Source: Promethearchaeota archaeon (GTDB taxonomy: Archaea; Asgardarchaeota; Thorarchaeia; Thorarchaeales; Thorarchaeaceae). From it: 64,000 nt of DNA. A program made the translations under genes and the position numbers. The first letter of the stretch is position 1. Each line of letters starts with the position of its first letter. Where the stretch lies: contig WJMJ01000148.1 in the NCBI GenBank assembly GCA_014728035.1, positions 62,001-126,000 on the forward strand, in the 5' to 3' direction. Positions 53,244 to 61,556 of the stretch are shown here, one piece after another. Below the pieces are notes generated by a model. It had not been told where the DNA came from. It made no database searches and saw only the letters and a program-made list of their open reading frames with translations.

Positions 53244-53280
53244 TGGAGTGGTAGATCCACTCCATAACTCTATTTTCAAA
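53244..53280 (+). terminator. Hairpin after the M32 carboxypeptidase
   Basis: TGGAGTGG (53244-53251) pairs with CCACTCCA (53257-53264). A moderately T-rich stretch (CTCTATTTTC) follows. Confidence 0.55.
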
Positions 53281-53308
53281 AAAGGAAAGAACAGGGAAAG
53301 TCCCTGTT
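53278..53308 (-). terminator. Terminator of the tldD-tldE operon
   Basis: On the minus strand AACAGGGA-CTT-TCCCTGTT is followed by CTTTCCTTTTTT, a good hairpin plus T tract just after the TldE stop. Confidence 0.7.
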
Positions 53309-53312
53309 TATA

Positions 53313-54707
53313 TTAACCTGTAACTGAGAATCCATCAATTACCATAGTTGGCAGGAACACACCATTTGTGGTCAATTCAACATCAGACCCAACATGGAGA
53401 ATGTTCTTAAAGCCCTCATAGAAATTGCCTGCAACAGATACTGGCTTCAAAGGAGTAACGATTTCACCATCTTCCACGAGAAAGACTGAGTTGGCGACAC
53501 AGGAAAATTCACCTGTTGCTACAGATGAGTGAAATATCCCAATAGGACTCTCTGTGATGTATATGGCTTTTCCATCGATTGCTCCAAAGATTTCTTCTTT
53601 GCTCTTGGAACCAGGAGAAACTGAAATAGTCTTCACACTAACACCAGGAGTTTGCTCATAAGGAGTTGCACCACCAAACAATCCCTGAGACCGTTCACAG
53701 TTACCAGTTGACCCGATACCAAATATCTTGCCATAGTATGTATCAAACAAGTGTGTCTTCAGAACGCCACTTTCGACAATGACATTCTTTTGCTGTGGAA
53801 GTCCTTCATGGTCTACCGCACTTGTTCCCCAACCATCAGGTTTCTGACCATCATCGACCAAAGTGAACTCCTTCGATGCGATTGTATCACCAATCATATC
53901 ACAAAGTGGAGAAATACCCTCAACAATAAAACGACCTGTTGATGCAGTAGCGATACTCGGAATAATATACGAGTCTCCAGCTCTTGGACCCCATATCGTT
54001 GGCAACGATTCAGTCATATCCAAGGCTTTAGCACCATGTTGTTCAGTTGCTCGTTTCACGGCTAACTCGCCAAGACCTTCAATATCGAATAAACGGTCTC
54101 TTGCTCCATCAAAGCCAAATCCAGTCTTTCTCTCTTCACCTTCAATAGACATCACATATCCATAGCCATAGTTGAATCCACCACGTGAAGCTGCAGCAAT
54201 TCCTCTACTACTGATTATGGCATAACCACCCCAGCCAGTATTCGATTGTCCCGAAAATACCTTTACGCGTTCATCGATACCTTGAGCATCCTCAATAATC
54301 TGTTGAGTCTTTTCAATCAATTCATCAATGCTAACGGACAAAATATCTTTTGAGAACAATCCGTCTTTTCCAGCAGGTTTTGGATCAGCAAATCCGACCC
54401 AACGTTCATCCTCTGAGCTGGTCTTCTCAACAATGCTTTTTGCTTCTTTGATACTGAATTTTACTCGATCTAATGAAATCCCACTCGCAGAGGCAAAGCC
54501 AACCTTTTTACCTTTTGAAACTCGTACAGCATTTCCTGTTGTAGCTCCATCGTTAGCAGATACAATACCCTGCTGGATTGAAACACTCTGAGTGTTTTGG
54601 TAAAACAGGAATATTTCGTATTCCATTGCAGAATCGAGTGATTCAGCATGTTTTAATGCAGTGTCTCCAATAGCAAGCAATTCATCATTAATTGTTTCAT
54701 ATTTCAT
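53313..54707 (-). CDS. tldE: TldE/PmbA subunit of the TldD-TldE protease
   Basis: This 464-residue protein is the non-catalytic partner in studied TldD/TldE complexes. It lacks the HExxxH motif and has the PmbA hallmarks: SVSKGKKVGFASASG near the start, STGRFIVEGISPLCDMIGDTIASKEFTLVDDG, and the C-terminal RSQGLFGGATPYEQTPG with GEFSCVANSVFLVEDGEIVTPLKPVSVAGN. It begins on the stop of tldD (TAATG, one shared base), so subunits are made together. The complex digests unfolded or small peptides. Confidence 0.93.
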   Translation of the reverse strand: MKYETINDELLAIGDTALKHAESLDSAMEYEIFLFYQNTQSVSIQQGIVSANDGATTGNAVRVSKGKKVGFASASGISLDRVKFSIKEAKSIVEKTSSEDERWVGFADPKPAGKDGLFSKDILSVSIDELIEKTQQIIEDAQGIDERVKVFSGQSNTGWGGYAIISSRGIAAASRGGFNYGYGYVMSIEGEERKTGFGFDGARDRLFDIEGLGELAVKRATEQHGAKALDMTESLPTIWGPRAGDSYIIPSIATASTGRFIVEGISPLCDMIGDTIASKEFTLVDDGQKPDGWGTSAVDHEGLPQQKNVIVESGVLKTHLFDTYYGKIFGIGSTGNCERSQGLFGGATPYEQTPGVSVKTISVSPGSKSKEEIFGAIDGKAIYITESPIGIFHSSVATGEFSCVANSVFLVEDGEIVTPLKPVSVAGNFYEGFKNILHVGSDVELTTNGVFLPTMVIDGFSVTG

Positions 54708-56128
54708 TATGCTTTCCCTCCAAAAGTTACATCCTTCACAAGTAATTTTGGCCCGCCCAATCCTGTCGGTAATGGAAACTGACCACCTTTACCACAACCA
54801 CCAAAGTATCCACTTTTTATTACTAGTCTATCTGTTGCTCCATATACATTGTTAAGCAATTCTAGAATGTTCCCAGATAGGGCAACCTCCCGAAGTGGGT
54901 GTTGAATCTCACCATTTTCTACCCAATAGCCTCGAATAGCTTTGAACAGAAAACTACCATCTCCTTGCACTTGGCCACCAGTTGTCTGTATTGCATAGAC
55001 ACCTGTTCCAAGTTCTTCAAGCGCTTCTTCTTCATTAGAAATTTCACCTGGAGCAAAATAGGTGTTCGTCATTCTACATATTGGTGGGTAAATGAATTGA
55101 ACAGCTCTGGCATTGCCGGACGGTTTCTGGCCGAGTTTCTGAGCAGTCCCTCGATTATGTAGATAATGTTTCAGAATTCCTTTGTTTAAAATGACTGTGT
55201 CACTACCTGCAATTCCTTGATCATCATAAGGCATCCAGAGTCCACCATATTTTGTCAAGTCTGGTACTCCATTATCATGAATGGTAGCATGTTCACTACC
55301 AATTCGCTCTCCAATCTTACCTGAAAGAGGAGAACTACCGGTTACAACAAAATCAGCTTCACTGAGGTGTCCGAAAGACTCGTGTGCTAATACACCAACA
55401 AGAGATTCTTCGATTAAGGTTGAGAATTTGCCAGCAGGACATGCTTTTGCTGTTAATTGTTCCTTAGCTCGGACTGCTGCTTCTTTACCAAATCCTTCTG
55501 GTACGTCTCCAGCATATGCTTCTAATCCAACTGTACCCCCATATCGTTCGGTACCATAGACCATAGCTCCTGAATCGGTCTTTGAAGTTACAGTCACTCT
55601 AAGCTCAGTAGTTAGAAAGTCCCAATCTATCTCAGAATGATCAGAATTGTAGAGCATCTTTTTACCATACAATTCACCATACAATCCTCGGATGTTACGA
55701 ACACTCTCGCCATGTTCTTGAGCAGTTTCGACGCAACGATTGACTAGGTCAGTTTTGTGTGCGATATCATATTCATCAGGATGCATCTTTACACTAGGAG
55801 TTTCGGTTGACTTGCTTCTAATCGCATCACCTTTTTCAAAAGGCAGCTTCAACATAGCAACAGCAGCAGAGGTCTTAGCCATTTTGAATGCCTTTTCTGT
55901 TGCCGTCATTATTGCATCTTTATCATCGCTTGCACTGAACGAGAATCCAGAAACACCCTCAACGTATGCTGTGATGCCAAATCCTTTTCTGGATTTTACA
56001 AGTATACTTTTCCATGTGTCATCAGTTCGTTCAAGAGTACGAAGCGTGAGATTATCAAATCTTGCTTCTACAAAATCTGCTCCGAGTTTCTCTCCGAATG
56101 AAACACATTCCTTTAGTTTTTCCATCAT
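54707..56128 (-). CDS. tldD: TldD catalytic subunit of the TldD-TldE protease
   Basis: This 473-residue zinc peptidase has the active motif AHESFGHLSEADFV near residue 248 (HExxxH), with the distal Cys/Gly-rich end YFGGCGKGGQFPLPTGLGGP. The N-terminal domain opens KECVSFGEKLGADFVEARFD. Two start ATGs are adjacent (56128 and 56125). In bacteria the pair matures microcins and CcdA-like targets; here no modified peptide gene is seen, so general peptide turnover is more likely. An inverted repeat lies 35 bases upstream of the start. Confidence 0.94.
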   Translation of the reverse strand: MMEKLKECVSFGEKLGADFVEARFDNLTLRTLERTDDTWKSILVKSRKGFGITAYVEGVSGFSFSASDDKDAIMTATEKAFKMAKTSAAVAMLKLPFEKGDAIRSKSTETPSVKMHPDEYDIAHKTDLVNRCVETAQEHGESVRNIRGLYGELYGKKMLYNSDHSEIDWDFLTTELRVTVTSKTDSGAMVYGTERYGGTVGLEAYAGDVPEGFGKEAAVRAKEQLTAKACPAGKFSTLIEESLVGVLAHESFGHLSEADFVVTGSSPLSGKIGERIGSEHATIHDNGVPDLTKYGGLWMPYDDQGIAGSDTVILNKGILKHYLHNRGTAQKLGQKPSGNARAVQFIYPPICRMTNTYFAPGEISNEEEALEELGTGVYAIQTTGGQVQGDGSFLFKAIRGYWVENGEIQHPLREVALSGNILELLNNVYGATDRLVIKSGYFGGCGKGGQFPLPTGLGGPKLLVKDVTFGGKA

Positions 56129-56162
56129 ATTTGTTCTCTCTTAGTTCTTCTAACTGAAAGTA

Positions 56163-56206
56163 ATATGGTCAGTCTGTATAATGATTCTGAGACTTAGTGA
56201 CCATAT
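56163..56206. promoter_or_regulatory. Inverted repeat upstream of tldD
   Basis: ATATGGTCA (56163-56171) and TGACCATAT (56198-56206) are exact 9-base inverted arms around 26 bases, in the promoter region of the tldD-tldE operon. They could be an operator bound by a dimer at two sites. The rest of the 301-base gap to the GTPase gene shows AT-rich, promoter-like DNA and no frame I can support. Confidence 0.45.
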
Positions 56207-56429
56207 ATCAAATCACTTTTCAAATATTTTTTACAATATATGAATAGTTCTTCTAGTTGTTCTGAGTAACGATATCAATGATAAATTAGCAGATATAAGA
56301 GCTAGTCACAAAATAGGCTCACATGTTGTTACTATATGGAGAGAGCAAAATCCAAGATATCTACAAGTTGTTCTTTACTAAACGGATTAATACATTTTGA
56401 TGAGCCAAATCCAGAAATGCATGATCGCA

Positions 56430-56981
56430 TTATGGTTCCATCGATTCTCTTTCAGTAGGTGTCTTGAAAAGCTTTTCAACAACTAATCGTGCCATTTTTG
56501 CAAAAGCCTCATTGACATTCTTGTCTAATCGAACGCTCATCTCAATGTACTCTCCATTGAACTTTTCTGCTACTTCCTTTCCCTCCTCAGTGGAAACAAC
56601 ACGTTCCATCACAAGATCTACCTTGTTTGCAACTAGGAGTGGTACATAATTATCAAGGTTCTTATCCACTTCAGCTTTCCAGTCAAGAATATCATTCAAA
56701 CTTTCCCACTGAGTTACGTCAAAAAGGAACATTACACCTGAAGCGCCATTATAGTAATTTGCACGAACACGTTCTAGAAAATCTTGTGAGCCCATGTCCC
56801 ATATCTGCAGGTTGACGTAGGTATCCTTGTCTAATCTAATCTTTTTGAAGGCAAAACCAGTACCAAGAGTTGGAGAGTAATGCTCCCTAAAAGCACCAGT
56901 AGAATAACGAACAATCATAGAAGTCTTCCCTACTGACGCGCTTCCTACGGTTACAATCTTCAATAAATAAGTCGGGCTCAT
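56430..56981 (-). CDS. Ras/Rab-like small GTPase
   Basis: This protein of about 183 residues shows G1 GSASVGKTS, switch I YSPTLGTGF (Thr present), G3 WDMGSQD (the usual DxxGQ with Ser in place of one Gly), and G4 NKVD; G5 is weak (EMSVR instead of SAK). I start at the ATG at 56981 (MSPTYLLKIV), which has GAGGTG seven bases before it. There is no C-terminal Cys for prenylation. It is last in a minus-strand cluster with two longin/winged-helix-like genes and another GTPase at 59862. It probably acts as a molecular switch in a protein complex. Confidence 0.93.
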   Translation of the reverse strand: MSPTYLLKIVTVGSASVGKTSMIVRYSTGAFREHYSPTLGTGFAFKKIRLDKDTYVNLQIWDMGSQDFLERVRANYYNGASGVMFLFDVTQWESLNDILDWKAEVDKNLDNYVPLLVANKVDLVMERVVSTEEGKEVAEKFNGEYIEMSVRLDKNVNEAFAKMARLVVEKLFKTPTERESMEP

Positions 56982-57051
56982 TAATAACACCTCATTGAGT
57001 ACAAATGTGTTTGGAATCCTAAATAACCATTACTTGGACATCTAATGAATT

Positions 57052-57849
57052 TCATATGATTTGCAATCCTAATTGTCTTCCTAGTACAATAACAGTGAGA
57101 CAAGCAGCAGGACTAAGGTTAGCGTATCCTTCAATAAAGCGATTTAATTGAACCTCGTCTAATCTCTGGATATTCTCAATGCTATAATCATTACCAAGCG
57201 AGAAGGATGAACATGCACACAAGCCTGCGACTGACGTTGGTCCATATGTACTAATTGCTCGTAGTACTAGTCGGTATACTAAACCAATGAGCTCGTGTTT
57301 ATCACCAGATAATTTTACACAATCGAAAAACGTCCCATCCTGAAACTTCTTATCTTGCGTCATTAATTCTAACCAAAACGCAAATTCCTCAAAACCAATG
57401 AAGTCCTTAGAGGAATATCTTGGAAAGAGAACTTGATTATAGTTATTAACTAGATGTAAAGAGAATCTTGGCAAATCTTCATTGTCAAGCTTCATGACAA
57501 AACGGGCCATTAATTTTGTCCATTCTCCAAAAACCCAATGAACCGAAGTTGTCTGTGTAGGGTAAATTTTTGAAGCATCTATACAAACTGACCATTGATT
57601 ATTTTTGCATTGGATATGCTCCAGAATCAATTCCAACTCAGGATCCTCAGCCAACTTTGTCATTATATTATCAACAATATCACTGGAATAGACCATTTCA
57701 GCAACACGCAAAATAATTTCAAAGGCCTCCCGAACCATGAGAATACGCCTCGACTCGCCTGAGAGCGCATCTATTGTTTCTTGATCGGATGCATTTTGAA
57801 GTAGCTTGATAGAGCCTTTCTTTTCACCCAAGTTATCGAGTTTTGCCAA
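57052..57849 (-). CDS. Paralog of the C-terminal half of the longin-like protein
   Basis: This 265-residue protein corresponds to residues of about 270-525 of the product at 57965. Matching phrases are RRILMVREAFEIILRVAEMVYS, WVFGEWTKLMARFV, GFEEFAFWLELMTQDKK, STYGPTSVAGLCACSSFSLGND and LNRFIEGYANLSPAACLTVIVL. It is all-alpha, soluble and unrecognised. The start is TTG with GGTGATT upstream. It sits between the larger paralog and a small GTPase on the same strand, making a GTPase effector or regulator role attractive but unproven. Confidence 0.75.
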   Translation of the reverse strand: MAKLDNLGEKKGSIKLLQNASDQETIDALSGESRRILMVREAFEIILRVAEMVYSSDIVDNIMTKLAEDPELELILEHIQCKNNQWSVCIDASKIYPTQTTSVHWVFGEWTKLMARFVMKLDNEDLPRFSLHLVNNYNQVLFPRYSSKDFIGFEEFAFWLELMTQDKKFQDGTFFDCVKLSGDKHELIGLVYRLVLRAISTYGPTSVAGLCACSSFSLGNDYSIENIQRLDEVQLNRFIEGYANLSPAACLTVIVLGRQLGLQII

Positions 57850-57964
57850 ATAATCACCAGTGTGTTGTTTCTTGTGATACTTCTTTTTAATATCACGGAT
57901 TTCAAGTAATTACACTAGATTATAACAGATATCCATATAGAAATGTTACTTGTTGGCATTATGA

Positions 57965-59572
57965 TTAGATTATCTTTCTAGAGCCATTCTTTTTTGACCG
58001 TAACACTTCTGGTACTTGGATGCCTCTCTGTTTCGCTAAGATGAGAATAGAAAGACGAGACGCTGGTCCTAATTTTGAATAATTAATAATGAAAGTTTCA
58101 AGAGTCTGCTCGCTATACTGTTCCATCCATTTTGCAGAGAGGTCATTACCAAAAGCAATGCCAGACGCAGTACAAATATCTTTGATACGTTCTTCTCCAT
58201 AAATCGATTTTCCCCGTAACAAAAGAATGTACGCTAAATCAAGAGCTGTTTTCCGTCCGGAATCCGCAATACTCCCAGCTCTTGTCGTAATTGGTCTATG
58301 CCATTTGTCAATTGTAAGGAGCTCTAACCAAAAGGAAAATTCTTCCATGCCACGAAAATCAAGACTGGTATATCGATCAAATAGAAATGTGGTAAATGAC
58401 GAAATTATTCGTTCAATAAAAACCTCAAGTTTTCTTGAATCAAACGCTTCGATATATTGTGCAACGAGCTTAGTCCACTCACCATACACAAGCATCATCT
58501 TGTTAATTGGAAGGTTTATGTAAACATCCGGATGAAAATCAATTGTCCATCGCTTAGCAAAATATCTAATCTGGCCTACAACTTCAGGTGAAGCTGTCTT
58601 ATTTAATACTGATTTTATTGCAGCTCCAGCTTCAAGATGAGAATAGACTTGTTCGGAAATGCGTAGTAAGACTTCCAATACCTCTTTAGCTAACAAGATT
58701 CTACGCATCTCAGGGCCTAGAACAAGAATTGCATCTTTATCCATTAGATAGTCCAGAGCTTTGTAAATATCGGTTTCATCGAACTGATCTCTAAGAAGAT
58801 GGATAATATCACCGACACTTCTACGTCCGTCAATAAATCCTCGAATTCGTGGTATTATTGGTAGTAGTCGCGGATAATGATTCTTTAGTGCTTTATAATC
58901 CTGAGACGATGATCGCTGATACTCGATATATCGACTTCTAACAGAAATATAATCTCCCGGACCAAGCATATTTTTGAAACGAATTGCTCGAAATGCCCAT
59001 AACTTTGACATTTCTAACAGTAGAGCCTTTTCTGTCACCCCTCCTTCAATCTTAATACGTTCTATTGTTCGTGTTCCATCAATGAGGTCAGTAACTGCAT
59101 TTCTATGAGCATCTCCAAGAATGATACCTGGCAGAAAGTAAGGAACCCATTTTCCAGGTAGTTCTTGGAAAGCTAATTTTTGCATCACGCGTTCTCCAAA
59201 TGCTTGCAAATAGATTTCTACAAAAGAAGAGTCTAGGTCATGAGGTGCTGCAGACGCTAACCATTCAAGTTCAAACTCCGCAAGTAGTGAAGTAAGTATC
59301 TGTGGAATCTCAGGTAGTATTGGTCCGTAACTTATAGCTATTAGATTCGTTTGTACTCCCGTGATGACTGTGAATACCCTAGCTCCGTAATCAATATTGA
59401 ACTTGGGTACTCTGGTTTCTAATACTTCTTTAGAAAACATGTCAATCGCTGCAAAGAAACTAGATGCCAACATAGGATCCATTTCCTTTGAACGGGGATC
59501 TAACTGCATGAAGAATCGAGGCATTCCATTTCGGTCCATAATGAGAATGGCCTCTATATTATGGCGTACCAC
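57965..59572 (-). CDS. Longin/roadblock-like and winged-helix multidomain protein
   Basis: This 535-residue protein opens IEAILIMDRNGMPRFFMQLD (residues 5-24), with later strands ARVFTVITGVQTNLIAISYG, the pattern of a longin or roadblock-type domain (about 1-120). Residues 165-210 (TDLIDGTRTIERIKIEGGVTEKALL) and 245-280 (GFIDGRRSVGDIIHLLRDQFDETDIYKALDYL) look like two winged-helix units of the DUF4388/PatA-N kind. The rest (about 280-525) is the helical domain shared with 57052. Such N-terminal folds bind Ras-like GTPases in eukaryotes and in MglB. Start GTG; TTATAAAAC about 30 bases upstream is a good TATA box. Confidence 0.72.
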   Translation of the reverse strand: MVRHNIEAILIMDRNGMPRFFMQLDPRSKEMDPMLASSFFAAIDMFSKEVLETRVPKFNIDYGARVFTVITGVQTNLIAISYGPILPEIPQILTSLLAEFELEWLASAAPHDLDSSFVEIYLQAFGERVMQKLAFQELPGKWVPYFLPGIILGDAHRNAVTDLIDGTRTIERIKIEGGVTEKALLLEMSKLWAFRAIRFKNMLGPGDYISVRSRYIEYQRSSSQDYKALKNHYPRLLPIIPRIRGFIDGRRSVGDIIHLLRDQFDETDIYKALDYLMDKDAILVLGPEMRRILLAKEVLEVLLRISEQVYSHLEAGAAIKSVLNKTASPEVVGQIRYFAKRWTIDFHPDVYINLPINKMMLVYGEWTKLVAQYIEAFDSRKLEVFIERIISSFTTFLFDRYTSLDFRGMEEFSFWLELLTIDKWHRPITTRAGSIADSGRKTALDLAYILLLRGKSIYGEERIKDICTASGIAFGNDLSAKWMEQYSEQTLETFIINYSKLGPASRLSILILAKQRGIQVPEVLRSKKNGSRKII

Positions 59573-59632
59573 TGCAAGGTCCTCACTATCCTCGTGAGTG
59601 TTTTATAATATTAGCATTGTTGGGGGATAGTA

Positions 59633-59822
59633 ATAAGAAAAACAAGCTAGCGGCAGGTACAAAGACCTGCCAGACTAACTAAAAACTTCGGTTTTTCCCA
59701 TGAATTGTGTGCTGGCGATGCACGAACTATGCGTCATAGTTTAATGTTCTTTGTGACGTCTGGAGAACGTCGTCGATGCGTTCGTTCTAGATCTTTGCTA
59801 ATCACTGCCAGCAAATAATAGC
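59633..59822 (-). ncRNA. Candidate structured RNA in the GTPase cluster
   Basis: This non-coding stretch is richer in G and C than its surroundings and folds well. An outer stem TGCTGGC (59710-59716) / GCCAGCA (59807-59813) encloses ACGAAC (59722-59727) / GTTCGT (59780-59785). Inside that are the hairpins CTATG-CGT-CATAG (59727-59739) and GACGT/ACGTC (59755-59771). Beyond lie AAAAAC-TTCG-GTTTTT (59681-59696) and GGCAGGT/ACCTGCC (59652-59671). On the minus strand the last hairpin is followed by a T tract, a terminator, and TTATAATA near 59840 would be the TATA box. The strand is inferred; the UUCG loop reads better on plus. It matches no RNA family I know. Confidence 0.5.
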
Positions 59823-59861
59823 ATATCATATATCATATTATAATGTTTTGGCTATGGACAT

Positions 59862-60422
59862 TTATTTCTTGCCAGGTAACTTTGGGTGAACGGGGGGATA
59901 AGTAGCATAGAGTGACCTAGCTATCCTTAGAAAAATGTCTTTAACATTAAAGCCTGTCTTTGCCGAAGTCTCATAGAATGGGAAGCCATGAGAATCAGCA
60001 TAGTTTCTACCAATTGCGGGAATGACCTCACGTTGATGAGTCATGTCTGCTTTATTTCCAAGAACAATGCAAGGAAGAGTTCTCCCGTCAACAGTCTTGA
60101 TACTCTCAGTTAGTCCTTCTAGCCAATAAGGAATATTCTCAAATGATTCCATAGAGGTTATATCATACACAAGTATAGCGTAATGAGCACCTTTGTAATA
60201 CTTCGTTCTGAGCTCGTCAAAAGATGCTTGACCACCTAAATCAATCACTGTGAGGATAACTGGAGTAAACGTATCAATATTCAAGGCAATAGCACTAAGG
60301 TCTACTCCAACCGTAGCAGTATAATCTTCATCAAATTCACCTAACAATAATTGACGAATTAACGAGCTCTTACCTACTGAAGCATCTCCAACAAGCAATA
60401 CTTTGTATGCTGCAACCGCCAA
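59862..60422 (-). CDS. Rab-like small GTPase
   Basis: About 187 residues with a complete Ras/Rab set: G1 GDASVGKSSL, switch I DEDYTATVGVDL, G3 VIDLGGQASF, G4 LGNKADM and G5 YETSAKTG. The frame opens at 60506, but I place the start at the TTG at 60422 (MAVAAYKVLLVGD), because AAGGAG at 60431-60436 is eight bases upstream and the G1 loop then falls at the normal distance. The tail ends LPGKK without a lipidation Cys. It is the first coding gene of the minus-strand cluster and is followed by the RNA candidate and the longin-like gene. Confidence 0.93.
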   Translation of the reverse strand: MAVAAYKVLLVGDASVGKSSLIRQLLLGEFDEDYTATVGVDLSAIALNIDTFTPVILTVIDLGGQASFDELRTKYYKGAHYAILVYDITSMESFENIPYWLEGLTESIKTVDGRTLPCIVLGNKADMTHQREVIPAIGRNYADSHGFPFYETSAKTGFNVKDIFLRIARSLYATYPPVHPKLPGKK

Positions 60423-60596
60423 CGTGGTATCTCCTTGAGTATATCTAACTCTTATCGATAAATCCTTTACAAATGTGAATAATACAACACGTACAAATAA
60501 GGTCATTTCGTCTTCTTCTAAAAGATATTAGCTCCATTCTTCTATAATGAACCGTGAGAAGGAAAAGACTATCTAGCTAAAACCGAGTTAGTAATT

Positions 60597-61487
60597 GTGA
60601 TTATAGTGCTCAATTATGAGGGAAGTATCTGGAGACCTCCCAGTGAAGCAAGAAGTCTTATTCTTCAAGCCACAGTGGGATGTTCCCATAATGCTTGTAC
60701 ATTTTGTATTTCTTACAAAAAGAAGAAATACCGAGTTAGAGGTGTTGAGGGTATCAAAGAAGATCTCTCCAAAATACCAAATAGCTATCTTCATAGAGTA
60801 CGTAGAGTTTTTCTTGCAGATGGCAATGCTTTAGCTGTAGATGTAGACGAGATGCAATTAATTCTTGCAGAGTTAAATAAATCAATCCCGAATCTTGAAC
60901 GAGTTGGAACCTATGCATATGCAAAAGATGTTGATGGAAAAACTGTTGAAGATCTAAAAGACTTGAAAAAAGCAGGTCTTGGAATTGTATACTTAGGTCT
61001 CGAAACTGGTGATGACCAGCTACTTGAATGGGTGAGAAAAGGATTAGATTCTAAGAAAAATATTGATTCATGTCTTATGGTTAGAAAAGCTGGTATTCCT
61101 CTATCCCTAACCATCATTCTGGGTCTAGGAGGACTTGAACTTTCTGAACGACATGCAAAAGCTACAGCCGAAGTTCTAAACAAGATTGACCCTGAATATG
61201 TAGGAGCACTTACACTCATGATTCCGGAAGGAACTCCTCTCCATTCAATTACGCAACGTGGAGAGTTCAAACCAATGTCCCCTAGTCAGATTCTTTCAGA
61301 AATGAAAATTCTCGTTCAACACCTTAATCTCACCGAGTGCATCTTTAGAACAAATCATGCTTCAAATTACCTTCCTGTGAGAGGAACACTAAATCGAGAT
61401 AAACAATTGATTCTGGATCAAATCACAGCAGCTCTAAATCAAGGTGAATCAGCACATCTAAGAACTGAATACATGAGAGGCTTGTAG
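60597..61487 (+). CDS. Radical SAM protein
   Basis: This 296-residue radical SAM enzyme shows LQATVGCSHNACTFCISYKK, a Cx4Cx2C iron-sulfur motif as in the CSHNxCTFC subgroup. The SAM-binding strand VFLADGNALAVD, YLGLETGDDQLLEWVRKG and IILGLGG follow, all in TIM-barrel order. The C-terminal part has no extra cluster. The product and substrate are not known; members of this group are often annotated as Elp3/coproporphyrinogen-like. The start is GTG (MIIVLNYEGSIWRPPSE). It is divergent from the GTPase cluster. Confidence 0.9.
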   Translation: MIIVLNYEGSIWRPPSEARSLILQATVGCSHNACTFCISYKKKKYRVRGVEGIKEDLSKIPNSYLHRVRRVFLADGNALAVDVDEMQLILAELNKSIPNLERVGTYAYAKDVDGKTVEDLKDLKKAGLGIVYLGLETGDDQLLEWVRKGLDSKKNIDSCLMVRKAGIPLSLTIILGLGGLELSERHAKATAEVLNKIDPEYVGALTLMIPEGTPLHSITQRGEFKPMSPSQILSEMKILVQHLNLTECIFRTNHASNYLPVRGTLNRDKQLILDQITAALNQGESAHLRTEYMRGL

Positions 61488-61556
61488 ATAAATAACAACA
61501 AAAGCCATATCAATCATGGTGCTTATAATAGGGATAAACTTACGGAAGGGAAATCC

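Noticed and set aside
53313..56128. A microcin-maturation locus based on TldD/TldE
   Set aside because: No precursor or immunity gene is adjacent, and TldD/E pairs are common general peptidases in archaea.
59633..59822. tRNA, SRP RNA or RNase P RNA at the structured locus
   Set aside because: There is no acceptor/T-arm pattern, no SRP helix 8 motif and no RNase P landmark; the stems do not match those folds.
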